Below are positions 9,550 to 20,698 of a stretch of 28,326 nucleotides of DNA, in pieces. Every line of letters starts with the position of its first letter. Positions within the stretch are counted from its first letter, which is position 1. The stretch covers positions 1-28,326 of the forward strand of contig JAJJXM010000158.1 in NCBI GenBank assembly GCA_024516155.1, written 5' to 3'. Position numbers and translations under genes: made by a program. This DNA is from Pyronema omphalodes (taxonomy: Eukaryota > Ascomycota > Pezizomycetes > Pezizales > Pyronemataceae). Under the pieces are notes generated by a model. That model did not search any database and had not been told where the DNA came from. It was given only the letters and a program-made list of their open reading frames with translations.

Positions 9550-11224
9550 TATTATTTGCGGTGGTGAAGCTCTTGCTTTCTTTTTTGTTGAGCGTTTTCG
9601 GTATGAGCGATGATAGGTGATTCGATGTGTGATGTAACTGGAATGTAAGTGCGTTGTTTGGAGAAGCCCGCATGGCGGGGCTGAGTAGGCTTTATTTGGT
9701 TGAAAACTCTTTGAGGGTCGAAAATTGTGATGAAGCTCCTTTGACCCCGGCGCTGCTTCTAATAGAAACACTAACAACACTGGAAACTCGACCCTTCAAC
9801 CCTTCATTAATCAGTGAGGAAGCAGTGCACAGGACATGATTTCTGTGGAAATATGAGAATTTGTTAGTAGTGGTGATAACCTAATGGCGCAAAGAACTAG
9901 GGAGGAAGTATAAGAATAGTGACCATTCAAAAGGGTGGGTCATAACAACTATTCCGTGACTCTTTTATGGTTGCAGGAAGATCTCAAGAATGCACTGCTT
10001 CTAGAATCTTCATCCCACACTTCGTTTTCTTCCAAACAACATTATCCATCTTCTCTCCAGTCCACTCAAGATCAACACTGCACAAAACCCTATATACACC
10101 AAGAAATTAGAATATCAATACCAACCCCCACCCTCCCTCCATATTCCAACAAAACAGCAAGTAAACCATCTGTTTGTATATATCCCATTCCTAATTCCTA
10201 ATAACCCCATTTTTCTATCCCTTCCATTTCCACCGCACATACCAAAAACTTCCGCCCCATGCATTCACCACATATCTTCTTACTACTACTAATACTACTA
10301 CTACCACCACCACCACCACTATCACTATCGCTATTATTCTCTATTGTAGTGTTACATTTTTCTACTTTCAAGAATACTTCATAACTTATATATACAACTA
10401 CTCATCACCCCGCACGTGTCTACATTATCCAATATCCAATATCCTGTCCCTGACACCTAAAACACGACCGGTCCACCGGTCCTGGTCCTATTATGCGGGT
10501 ACAAGACGGACCAAAAAGCATGATACGCTCCAGTCCATAGCTAGTACCGAACCAGACAGATCAATATAGCAAACTCTATTATAATCATGCATATCCAAAT
10601 TCCACCAAAGCATTGTCGGCATCATCATGCCAAGACATACCGAAGTGATGTTAGTGCTTGGGTACTTCCTACTACCTTTCACTATCATGTTGTTTGTGTA
10701 CACTATACTATAAATTGGTCAATTCTCAAGTGCTGGTTTTCAGATAATCCGTCATTATCATGTAGATATTTCTGCCTTACACACTTCCAGTAATCGAGAA
10801 CCGAGTGCTAAGTCATGAAGCATGATCTACCGTGCTATTCACTCACGGCTTTTTTTCACTACAAGTTTAATCACACGGTTTTCAAAACAAAAAAAAGATT
10901 AAAAAAAAACTCTGTGCATGGAATCATATTTTGCGCATCCTAAAGAACACAACCTAATAATACTCCCTATACTCCGTACATTACAGCCCTGAACCGTTTT
11001 TTTTCTCTCCATATCCCTTGCTGAAACACAAAATTTCAATTTCCCAAAACAAGAATGGCGATTCCAGATAATCCCAGGTGAAGGAGCTTCTCCATAATGA
11101 TAAAAAAAAAAAAAACACATAAAACCCCTACGACCCATTGCTGGTACCCTCTATCTAAAGAGTGACAATGCTAAATATACTAATGAAAATAACTCCATTC
11201 TTTGGCCGAAATACGTAAAATAAA
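9550..11224. other. Intergenic between two minus-strand genes, no gene supported
   Basis: It carries the promoter of the 654-aa gene (near 9550-9900) and the 3' flank of the AAA+ gene. Several open frames occur on both strands but none has domain, splice or composition support. It contains poly(A)/T runs (10888-10908, 11102-11114) and a triplet-repeat block listed separately. Confidence 0.6.
10279..10320. repeat. Compound trinucleotide repeat (TAC)n then (CAC)n
   Basis: TAC/CTA triplets with one TAA interruption pass directly into CAC/CCA triplets, followed by degenerate TATCAC units. It lies in intergenic DNA. Confidence 0.85.
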
Positions 11225-14200
11225 CTATGCATAACTCATCATGCCTGTTGTTTTATCGTTAGCAAAAGTGCTTCTCAACGTCAAGTTAGATTTTTAATGC
11301 AACATACCGTCAATCTGACCAGTTCCCTTAAGGTCGTGTTCAAACTCCTCCGTAACCTCGAGTACCTCCATGATGTGTTTCAACGACAAATCCTCGCCCA
11401 TGGAATATGCCAGCGCCTGCGCTGTTCTAACAATGTTTTTAATTTGACGACCATTAAGATTTTTGCGAGAAAGAGTGTTTAGTTGCTCTTGGGTCAAGAT
11501 CTTGCGCGGCTTCACAGTTTCGACTGCCGTCTCAACTGCGTTATCATTCGCGGTCTGGTCGATGGCCTCGGAGCTGTTGTCCGAGTTATTCTCCGCGGAA
11601 AGAGTAACCTCCTCGTGAGACACCATATCGAGGAACTGGGTCCAAACGGCATGCCGAGCCTTGTTGTCCAAATCGCTATACCGCAGGGCTATGTGAATTC
11701 GTGATTGGAAGGCCTCGTCGAATGTTTCAACACCTAGAACTGTTAGCTGGTTCTCGAGGGTGATATAGAAATTCATACGGTTGGTTGTCATGAATAAGAT
11801 TCCCTGGAAATACTCGAGCTGTCTCAGGAAAACACACACAAGAGCGTTACGATGAATGTCGTGAACGCTTCGTCGCTCGAGGAATACATCGGCCTCGTCC
11901 AACAATAGAACGGCACCCCATCCATGAGCTATCGACGTTAGCATTGGCACTACATGTAAAGCACACTAGAAACATACCAACTTCGAGAATCTGTGTCAAC
12001 TGAGCATCGAGCTTTTCGGGGGTGGTGCTGAGCTGGCTTGTGCCGATCATGTAGAGAGGAAGTTGCAGGGATTCAGAGATTCCTGGTTATAAAATTTAGT
12101 GTCTTGTCATCAACACAACATCAACAATACTCACCCTCAGCGGTCAGCGTCTTTCCAACACCAGGTCGTCCGTGCAAAACAACAACCAATCCTTGTCCCT
12201 TTCCTTTGATAATATCATCAATACCGGGCTTCTTCTTTCCCTGCTTGTTCTTGGTATGTGTCTCGACCAAAGCTTTTACAATTGACTTTTTCTTCTCTGG
12301 TAGAACAAGGCTGTCGAATGCCGTCTTATTGAATACAATATCACGGATATTATCTACAGCAAAATGCAAATAAATCTTATCTCCGAGAGAAAAACCAGGG
12401 ATTGTTGGCGGGCAAATCAGAAGTTGCTCGACAGTCATATCCTTTGGATCCAGTGGTACACCAGTCTTACGCTCCTTCTTGGCATCCGCACGGACAACTT
12501 GAATACCGAAACTTGTAACTTTGTAAGAAAGGGCTGGGGCGCTGCCGATGAGAGAGTCCATGGGATTTTCTGAAGATGGCACGGATTTCCACGGGGAAGT
12601 GCTATTTGAGGGCGTTCCAAAATCTTCTTCCGAATCGGAATCTTCTGGGTTAGACACTTGGATTCCATAGTCGGGGTTCATTTTCCTGAATGTCAGCGCA
12701 TCTACCATGATGCGCGAACGCACATTCAACTTGGTGATTCCCTCCTGCGTCCGGAAGTAAGCCATGCCTTCGTAGTACTTGTAGTGGGAACCAGAGTATG
12801 TGCCGAATTTGCGGCCACGATTAATTAGCTTTTCCCTTACAGTCTCCACCTCCGGATGACGGGCTAAGGGGAAAGCCAGTAAGGAGTCGATGCGTTTCAC
12901 ACCAACGAACTCTGGGATTTTGACCGTTGCTTTTGCTTCGCCAAATGACTTTCCGTCATAATTGATGTAGGTGCAATCCAATTGAAACCATTTTCCTTTC
13001 TTAAAATCGTTTTTTAATGAGCCCCAGTCGAGTTTCAAACACATAGGCTCATTTGTGCCAGGACATAGTGTGTGGATGATGGTGCCTGGTCTGAAAACAG
13101 CCCAAAGATGATCAAAGGTGATTCGGCCCTCTTCGAGCAAAGGATAAAGAGCTTTGGTGATTGGCGCATAGTCCTCGAGGAGATAGTTGATTAGAACATT
13201 TAGGTGATTGATCTTCTTTTTATTCTGTAAATCTTCCGGCTGTTCGTTCTCTTTTTTCAATACCGTCTGAAAATCGGGTAAATAGTTAAAAAGAAGGTTT
13301 GGCTCTAGAACCGGCTTATCGGAACTGAGGTTGATCATTCTAACATCTTTCATCACCTTGCGTAGTACTGAAACAAGCTCCTCACTCTTTATGTCAATCA
13401 TGGTCTTTTGATATTCATTTTTCCAGTCTTGAATCAAAATTAGTTAGAAAAAAACAAAGTGTGCGGGGATGATGGAATACGTACTGAATGTTCGACGAAC
13501 AATGAAACTATACTCCTCCCACACATCATCCGAACTCTTTTTATCTGTGGTGGTGTCGGTAAGGTAGTAGTCGTGTCTCTCCTTATTGTATAATTCGTCC
13601 ATTCGTTTGTACTCTAATTTACTTCCTCGTACGCGGGGCAGTTTAACCTCTTCTTCTTTCACAGTCTCCTTCTCTTTTGCAGGAACATATGCCAGATCCG
13701 ACATTCTCTTACCAGCTCGGTCTTCACCAACGATAACATTGGCTAGAGCTTTTAATTGATCACATCTTTCGCGTGATAATGGTGGTAAGAGCGGTGTGGT
13801 CAAGTGACTAGGTGGCTTCGTCGGTAAACGACGTCTGTGGGAATTTTCCATTCTTTTGATAGACTCCGACCTCTTTGAAGACTCCTGGTGACGATTGTAA
13901 GAGTAAATTTTTCGCTTCTCTCCCTCAGATTCACAGTCTCCGTCACCATCGTCCGTGTTTGTGGCGTTCCAACCCTCATCAATATCGTCTGCGGGTGTCT
14001 TGGCATCGTCCAATACCTCTTTAAATGCCTCCTGAAATGCTCGCGAAACATTCTGTTCGGAAACTACATGCGACAGAGATTTCCCATTGACGATATGCAA
14101 GCCATCGGATGTTGAATTGTTGTTGGCCCCCGTAAGTGTGGTGCTGTTATCCCTGGAGCGAGCCGTAACGCGGCGAATGGCACTGCTGCCAACACTGCTA

Positions 14201-14512
14201 CCGGCACCACTACTGGTTGTTGTGGTTGTCAGACCAGCATCTGAGTTGCTATCGCTAGCATCGCCGTCTGTTTCTCCCAACTGCTCTATCGACGCTGGCC
14301 AAGTAATGTCTGTTCCTGCGTCACATTCGTCTGCATGTGTTGGTTGCACATGCTCCCCAGTGATGGCCGGATCGGAAACATTCGCGATATATTTGGCAAA
14401 CTCTTGCTCCAGATGTTGCTCAAACTGCTCGAGCAGTTGCTTTTGGAATCGTTCATAAATTTTGAAGTATTGATCAACGGATAGGTTCACTTTGCTGGAA
14501 GTGGGAGGTATG

Positions 14513-14547
<35 letters not shown>

Positions 14548-14634
14548 CTGCTGTTCTTCGCTCGTCTTCGAAAGAATAGCTGCCACGGTGTCTGGCTCTG
14601 TATGCGCAGTAGATGGGGATGTGGATTCGGTCAT
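11225..14634 (-). CDS. AAA+ ATPase with long disordered N-terminus (DUF7025-like region), 1047 aa
   Basis: Six exons: 14634-13485, 13427-12135, 12082-11978, 11928-11779, 11733-11308 and 11244-11225. Introns are 57, 52, 49, 45 and 63 bp; coding length is 3144 nt, in frame. Residues 1-380 are low complexity with a polyQ run (31-40) and acidic and Ser/Thr-rich stretches. A conserved region around LWAVFRPG (491-498) and FPLARHP matches what I recall as the DUF7025 domain of fungal AAA proteins. The ATPase core has Walker A GRPGVGKT (803-810), Walker B LLLDE (857-861) and sensor 1 FMTTNR (895-900). It also has the FDEAFQSRIHIALRY segment (904-918), carrying an Arg at the usual arginine-finger site. 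The terminal exon of 20 nt gives the ending GMMSYA, which fits the family better than the read-through end GMLH. Known role of the family: ATP-driven remodelling; the substrate is unknown. The ATG at 14634 is preferred over an in-frame GTG nine bases upstream. Single AAA domain. Confidence 0.9.
11734..11778 (-). other. 45-nt in-frame intron 4 of the AAA+ gene
   Basis: The donor is GTATGA, a CTAAC motif sits 12 nt before the end, and the acceptor is TCTAG. The length is divisible by three and there is no stop. Splicing gives TTNRVETFDEAF, the expected continuous sensor-1 to arginine-finger sequence. Retention would insert 15 residues there. Confidence 0.8.
14515..14544 (-). repeat. (CAG)10 polyglutamine repeat, coding
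   Basis: Ten uninterrupted CTG on the + strand encode Gln 31-40 of the AAA+ protein. One AAG (Lys) and two more CAG flank it on the N-terminal side. Confidence 0.95.
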
Positions 14635-14770
14635 TATTGACACGAGTGCAGTTGAACTAACAAGAGTTGTTGTTGTCCACTCGGTCGTGCTGGCACTTGT
14701 TCTGCGAAGCTGCTAGTGGTGGGCGGGTGCTTTTGGTTCGTTTGCTCTTTTTCACTCTCGCGATGCTGCT

Positions 14771-14793
14771 GGGGGGGGGAGGGGGTGGGTGGG
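14771..14793 (+). promoter_or_regulatory. Candidate G-quadruplex upstream of the AAA+ gene
   Basis: The + strand reads G9-A-G5-T-G3-T-G3, four G-runs with single-base loops, a strong parallel quadruplex pattern. It lies 137 bp upstream of the AAA+ ATG, on the template strand of that gene, so it is probably in the promoter or 5' UTR. A second G-rich patch (G6 and G9 runs) is at 14885-14902. Confidence 0.6.
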
Positions 14794-15622
14794 TGACGAT
14801 GAGGGTACAGACAGATGCTTTCTAGGTATTAGATATAGCTGTACTGCTGCGATGCTGTTTCGATGAGGTGGTGATGAGGTGTCCGGGGGGTGTGGGGGGG
14901 GGTTGGAGGCCTGTCGTGGTGATATATAGAAGGTGTCTCGTATCCAGTGGCAAAAATTGAGGAAAATGGAGGTGGAAGAGGTGGGGTGAGAAGATGAGGA
15001 GAAAGGAAGAGGAGGGCTGCCTGGATCGCGCACACAGACAGCTCTGACTAGCAAGCAATCTACGTTACCGACGGCAGTTTACATATACTCGGCACGCACA
15101 GTTGAGGCAGGTGTTCTTTACTTTTTTGCTTTCGACTGTCCTGACGGTCCTGGTCGTCTTTGTGGCTGGCTGCGGTACTGCGCGGTATGTCATTTTGATC
15201 TCTGTGCCTGTCTGACATTAGAGGATTACTGCCTAGCTAAGCCAGCAGAAGCTCCGATTTTTCGTACGTCGGGCTTAGAGCGCATCGCAACTTGCGAACT
15301 TGCGACCCATTTGAAAATGAGATTGCCCCGGAAGGCTCCAGGTCACCACACCATTTAAGCGATCCAGTGAAAATCGCCACCGTCTGGGGAACAACAGGGG
15401 CCCGGTTATCAGCAGTGAGCACAGCCTTCACGTCTCACGCGGGGACACACACACACACACATCCGCAAAGAGAAACACAAATATAGATAGAAAGAAAAGA
15501 ACAAGTGCACATGACAAAACTGTGGCTATGCTTACTTCTTTCAGAGATGACGAAATAACCTGTACTCCCCATTTCATGACGAAAGGAATATTATAATACC
15601 TGCAGAATTGCGTAGTTGCGAC

Positions 15623-15702
15623 GAAGCGAAACGCAGATGGATGATGATAGTCGATGCGAAACGCAGGTGATGGATGCGAAACGGAGATGAAGAATACGAA
15701 AC
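15623..15702 (+). repeat. Degenerate 10-bp-periodic repeat (GCGAAAC motif)
   Basis: Cutting from 15623 in tens, the motif G-A-x-x-CGAAAC or close variants recur at 15623, 15653, 15673 and 15693, with related decamers between them (GCAGATGGAT, GCAGGTGATG, GGAGATGAAG). The spacings of 30, 20 and 20 keep a strict 10-bp register. Confidence 0.7.
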
Positions 15703-15705
15703 CGA

Positions 15706-15802
15706 TTTTTTTTTTTATTTTTTTGTTTTTTTTTTTGCTTTTGCTTTTTATTTTTGTTTTTGTTTTTTTATTTTTATTTTTTTATTTTATTTTTTTATTT
15801 TC
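15706..15802 (+). repeat. T-rich tract of about 100 bp
   Basis: T-runs of 4-13 are separated by single A, G or C, ending in CCTTCACTCTGCAG. Poly(dA:dT) of this kind is known to exclude nucleosomes. It lies about 1.1 kb upstream of the AAA+ start. Confidence 0.9.
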
Positions 15803-16370
15803 CTTCACTCTGCAGGACTCTATTCTAATTCATCCTACTCTCAAAACCAACTGACGGATATTTCCCTCACCACTCAACTCTCGTCACTTCACACTTCCCC
15901 TTTTTCCCAACCAAGTCTCGTGAGCTCTCTCAAACATGCAGCTTCTCATTTTAAAGATTTGATTTGATTGATAACTTACAGGGGGATTCCACATTTACAT
16001 CTTCTCTGACTTGACTTTGACTCCTGCAGCGTCCAACCAAGTCATCGCAATCGACAAACAAGAACTTGCATATCGAGATGTTGCATCGCGCAGAAGAAAA
16101 CGCCATCACGAAACAGACAGCGTTGATTCGACAATTCCCCTTGACACTTATGCACACCACATACGATGTTTGATCCTCGATCAATCATCACCGGCTCAGA
16201 TATATCTAAATCTACCAACCGGCTTCCGTATCTGTATCCTGTATGTCCATTTTTCAAATCTCATCACGACAACCGCGGCCACCAGACCAGCTTTCACCGC
16301 TCAAGCTCGCTACTCAACCAAGCTACACTGGCCGACAAAAAAAAAGTCTGTATGGTGTATTGGTGCTTGA

Positions 16371-16393
16371 ATGGATGGATGGATGGATGGATG
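16371..16393. repeat. (ATGG)n tetranucleotide repeat
   Basis: Nearly six ATGG units, followed within 70 bp by further GATGG units near 16423-16437 and 16459-16471. Confidence 0.9.
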
Positions 16394-16690
16394 GGTTGGA
16401 TGCTATGCTCTGCTATGCTATTGATGGATGGATGGGATGCTACGGTGCTGGATCAATGGGATGGATGGATATGGATAGCATGCAATGGGATCCATGGACT
16501 CGTCGGAATCAACCAACCTCCCCATGCACGCTAGACACGTATCGACGCCGACGCCAGGGACAGGGCGGAGGTCCACAATGAGCCATATGTATGTATGTAT
16601 GTGTGGTGACCATACCATACTATGGTGCTGTGCTATACAGACACCGAGCCTATGGCAGTCGTGATGGGATTTTGATGCCGGATGGTGTAG

Positions 16691-16820
16691 AAGCGCGAAG
16701 CTGTGTGAAGCGGTGCGGTGCGGTGCGGTGCGGTGCAAAGCAACGCGAGGCAGTGTGGAGCAGCGTCGAGCAACGCAAAGAAGTACGAAGCACCTCCAGG
16801 CAACGCAGAGCACCGCGATG
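16691..16820 (+). repeat. Degenerate decamer tandem repeat, 13 units, with an internal (CGGTG)5
   Basis: Read in tens from 16691, nearly every unit follows the pattern C-A/G-x-Y-G-C-R-R-A-G (for example CAACGCGAGG, CAGTGTGGAG, CAGCGTCGAG, CAACGCAAAG). Units 3-5 contain a pure CGGTG array at 16711-16735, so a 5-mer expansion is nested in the 10-mer register. The period is not a multiple of three, so it is not protein-coding. Confidence 0.8.
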
Positions 16821-16990
16821 ATGCAACAACGCAAGACTAATGCGTTTCATACCCCTTTGTACGATATGCTGCGTTTATGTATGCTGTGTTGATGATGGGT
16901 GGGGGACGAAGAAGAGAGGACGAGGGTATCGGAGCTGGACTGGCTGTCATGTCAACGACAGGGAATATTATCGATCGATACAGATACCGC

Positions 16991-17010
16991 CATGGCATGG
17001 CATGGCATGC
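16991..17010. repeat. (CATGG)n pentanucleotide repeat
   Basis: CATGG occurs three times in tandem followed by CATGC; similar GGCAT/GGCGT steps recur at 18975-18995. Confidence 0.85.
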
Positions 17011-17925
17011 ATCCGACTACCGTACCGCACCGCAGTCCTGAGTCCATCGAAATAACGACGATACTCGAAAAAATCTATTGACTGGATGGATAGATCATTG
17101 ATTGACAGACCGACTGGCTCACTGGATGGAAAGATTATATGTGTTGTCACATACAGTAACATTACATATTCCTGTCCGAGAGTCAAAAGCACATTTTTCA
17201 AGCTTCTAGGACAAGGCCACATGGACACATTGCACGTCGAGAGATCTTCTCCCTCCCTCCCGCCGCCGGACTAGGCAATTGCGGGAGTTAACTCAACCGA
17301 ACTATATTTACATCTACATACAGCTATACATCTCCGGATATCCCACTTTGTGCAGCATTTAAAATCATGGTCCATAACTGGGGCGTTGGGCGTTATGATG
17401 GTCACCATTCGGATGTAGCTGTTGTGAAGTCGACGACGACAACCGACTGAGATAGTGTGGAATGGAATGGAATGGTACGTACGTATGTGTGTTAACCTCC
17501 GACTGGTTTATGTGCCATATGTATGATATGTGTAAGCCGGCTGGTAGCTGCTAGAGAGGTACGCAGTACGCAGTACACGGTTACTGTGGCCATACAGATA
17601 CACAGCTACACTTCAGGTCCAGGTCGATTGTGGATAGGTGATTACAACTGCCTGAAACTGCCTGTAACTGCCGACTGGACAGAGCAAGGCGTCACTGAGG
17701 TGGACTGAGTGGACGGAGCAAGGCGTAACTTAGTGGAAGGTGTAGCTAGGTGGAATTAAGTGGAAGCCGACAAAGACGTCTGGAAAGGTCTGATAACGTC
17801 CAGAACAGATAGGTCCACCAAAAAAAATAAAAAATAAAAAAAATCCGCCAAGTTCGATTAAAAATTAAAACTATGGTGCCATATGCAGGTTTCCGGGTGT
17901 GCATTGCAAACATTTGGTCACTGGC

Positions 17926-18050
17926 GAACCATAGGAACCATAGGAACCGAAATCAGGATCAGGGTCGCGGTGATCAAACGAGATCAAACGAGATCACACA
18001 AATCTAAAACCCCTGGAAACCCCTGAAACAAGGCAACAAGGTCTCCATCA
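17926..18050. repeat. Cluster of short two- to three-copy tandem duplications
   Basis: Adjacent small duplications with different units include a 9-mer (GAACCATAG) at 17926-17948 and a 10-mer (AGATCAAACG-type) at 17972-17995. AAACCCCTGG-type copies follow near 18005-18028, then ACAAGG-type copies near 18030-18042. Each is too short to be a classic minisatellite. Confidence 0.7.
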
Positions 18051-20586
18051 ATCCATCGCTTCATCAAAACTAAAGTTACGGGAGCATCTCTTCATAAAGT
18101 TTTAATTTAACTGCCGGGAACCTTAAATCATGATATATATTTACCGAACCTTTTTTTTTCTTCTTCTTATCGTTATTCTGGATTTTTTTGTTTTTTTATT
18201 TCCATTTTTTACATCAGGCCATTTTTTTTGTCGCGTTTGAAGCAGGCAGGAAGGCAAAGCAGCTTAGGGAACGATTGCCGCGGTAAAATGCCGCAATGTT
18301 TTAACGCCGCTAGACTTATCGCTATCGGTATCGGTATGAGACTTGCCGCGCTGCACCATGCCATCCACCCGACAACAAAGATTATGGTAGTTAAAGAAAT
18401 TAAAGGTGTTTTTTTTATAAGCAGAAATGTAGAAAATTAGAAAAACAGAAATGCAAAAAAGCAATAAAATAGCGATATGGTATTGTCGTCAATTATTAAT
18501 CTGATCCGACTGACAGACAGACAGACTGATTAGAGTGTACGATAGTATTGATCATCCATGTTTTTTTCCTATACATATATACAAAATAATAAACGCAGCT
18601 TAATCTGTAATTTTATTCAAGTAGAATATCCTCTCCATGTACATACCTTGTCATTACATAAATCCCCATATCCCATCCACATAATAACCCCTTACAAAAT
18701 CCCCAATTCCCCCAAAGTTCTAACCCCTAAAATTCAACCGTCTATGTACCATCATCCGTCCTTTTTTCAGCGCACGATTGCGGTACGTAGTGGTAGTTGA
18801 TCCTATGTCCTATGTATGTCCTATGTCCTAGCCACTATCTCCATGCATCTATCTCCCTGTCTGTGGCAAAACTACACTCCATACCCCACCCCAGTCCACC
18901 CCAGCCTAGTCCGGCCATGGCGACGGCGACGGCCGTGGGGCGTGCCTCCGTACATGCCAGTGCGTGCCTCTGCGGCGTGGCATGGCGTGGCGTGTGGATC
19001 TGCGGATACATAGGTGGGGATGTGTGGATGGGTGGATGATAGGAATGCGAACCATTTTTTTTCTCTTGGCCACGGAAATGGTTCGCAAATATGTAGTGGG
19101 GGGTGGATGGGGATGGGGAAAAACATTTGAGGAGCGGCGGTGGTACGGGAGCTAGTGGTGGTTGGTTGGGATAGCATAGCACAGGATGGATAGGATGGGA
19201 TAGGATGGACATATTTTGATGATATTACGGTGGCTTGTTCAGTGCTGTGTACTGTAACTTACGAGCGGTGTGGCTTATTAAGCAGGTGTACTTGGTTGGT
19301 AATAGGGTATGTATATTGTAATAGATATATTTTGTGGCTATGGTATATGTATCACTACGGTATATCTCCAGAATATTGCTACGGTATATAGCCATAGTCA
19401 TAGTCATATACATATCCCCGGTATATAATCGATATATACTGTTTTATCTATCTTTCTCACATGCCCTGGGATAAAATCTTCCGATTTCTATACGTAGTCA
19501 TCATAACCATACCATAACGATAGACACAGATATCTGGAATACTCCCGCAGATCCCGCATCTCCGTACATTCCGAACTTTCCGGGCAATATACCTATTCTG
19601 TATACTATACTGTAATACTAGCATCCTGTATGCTGTATGTTAGGTGCCGTAACAAAACTAAGCTACCTCATACTGTATGTACTTACTGTGGCTTGAGCTT
19701 CTCGGTGCTAGGTGCCGTAACTAAGATCCTAGTTACATATCCTGGGATGCGGACCACTGTGGATGCGGAGTCCGGACTAAAACTGTGGGATATGGGCTAG
19801 TGATCATTATACATGCGTGACTCGCATGAAGGAAAAGTCAGCAGACCTGACTGGTTTAGCTAGCTTAGGATCAAGGATGGGGGCGCCGGCGGCGGTGGAT
19901 TGGTAAATCATAGATTGGAGTTGGCAGGTGATGGAACTGGGGTATGGAGATAAATTATTTGTTTGTTTATTGATATTCGTTCAGTATACAGTGTTCATTG
20001 TTATGTGAATTTCATTTTCTTGGATGTATTTTCTCTGTATGTGGATATTATTTTAGCAGGTATGACATTTCATGTATGCATGGCGGTGTTGATTATTCTT
20101 TTTTGTTTTTTGTTTTTTTTTTTTTCACCCACGGGAAAAATTCTTTCGTCTTCCCTGTAAAAGGCTCCGATCCGATATCCGCTACGGGATACGGTAAGTC
20201 TCTCATGTAGGCATGTATGGTGTCACCCTATCACCGTGTCACCATATGTAGGCAAAATGTATCCACTGTCCACAGTAATCCATAACAGCCGAACTTGCGA
20301 ACCAACTCTCGAAAAGTGTCTTTAGGGAATCGGGATAGGGATATGGATGCTGGACAAGGATAAGGGATAGGGATATGGAGGGATATGTAGACAAGGTATG
20401 AATGTGGCGAAGGGGCGGCGAGGTGCAGATCTTTTTTGTTTCTCAGGGGGGTTATGTATGCTCGGTGGGATTGTGATTATGATCACCAGGGTTATGGTTA
20501 TCAGGGTTGTGATTACGATTATGATGACTTGGACTGTTGGGCCTGGGTAGGGATGTACAGTATAGTGGGAATCATGTACAGATAGA

Positions 20587-20698
20587 ATTATAGACTTACA
20601 TATAGACTTACATATAGACTTACAGATATACTATAGATATATGTACATGCTTACATACATACATATAGACTTACATACATACATATTGACTTACATAT
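20587..20698 (+). repeat. 12-bp TATAGACTTACA tandem repeat with degenerate copies
   Basis: Three contiguous copies of a TATAGACTTACA unit lie at about 20589-20624. TACATACATA spacers and two more copies of TA(T/A)GACTTACAT follow, up to 20698. Confidence 0.85.

Larger units (their letters stand above)
14635..18000. other. Gene desert, part 1: upstream of the AAA+ gene
   Basis: No coding region is supported. It starts with the AAA+ promoter region (G-runs and an AC dinucleotide run at 15445-15461) and then holds 10-bp-periodic repeats and a T-rich tract. Tetra- and pentanucleotide repeats follow. Open frames here reflect repeat translation on both strands. Confidence 0.65.

Noticed and set aside
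12038..12373. Plus-strand ORFs inside the AAA+ gene
   Set aside because: Antisense shadows of a clearly coding minus strand.
14752..15058. Pro/Ser-rich minus-strand ORFs upstream of the AAA+ gene
   Set aside because: Three overlapping frames produced by the C-rich complement of the G-runs; more likely 5' UTR or promoter.
16418..16834. 138-codon Cys/His/Arg-rich ORF
   Set aside because: Generated by the 10-bp repeat; the period is not a multiple of three, and other frames across the array are also open.
20587..20698. CRISPR-like array
   Set aside because: The 12-bp units are contiguous without unique spacers and the genome is eukaryotic.
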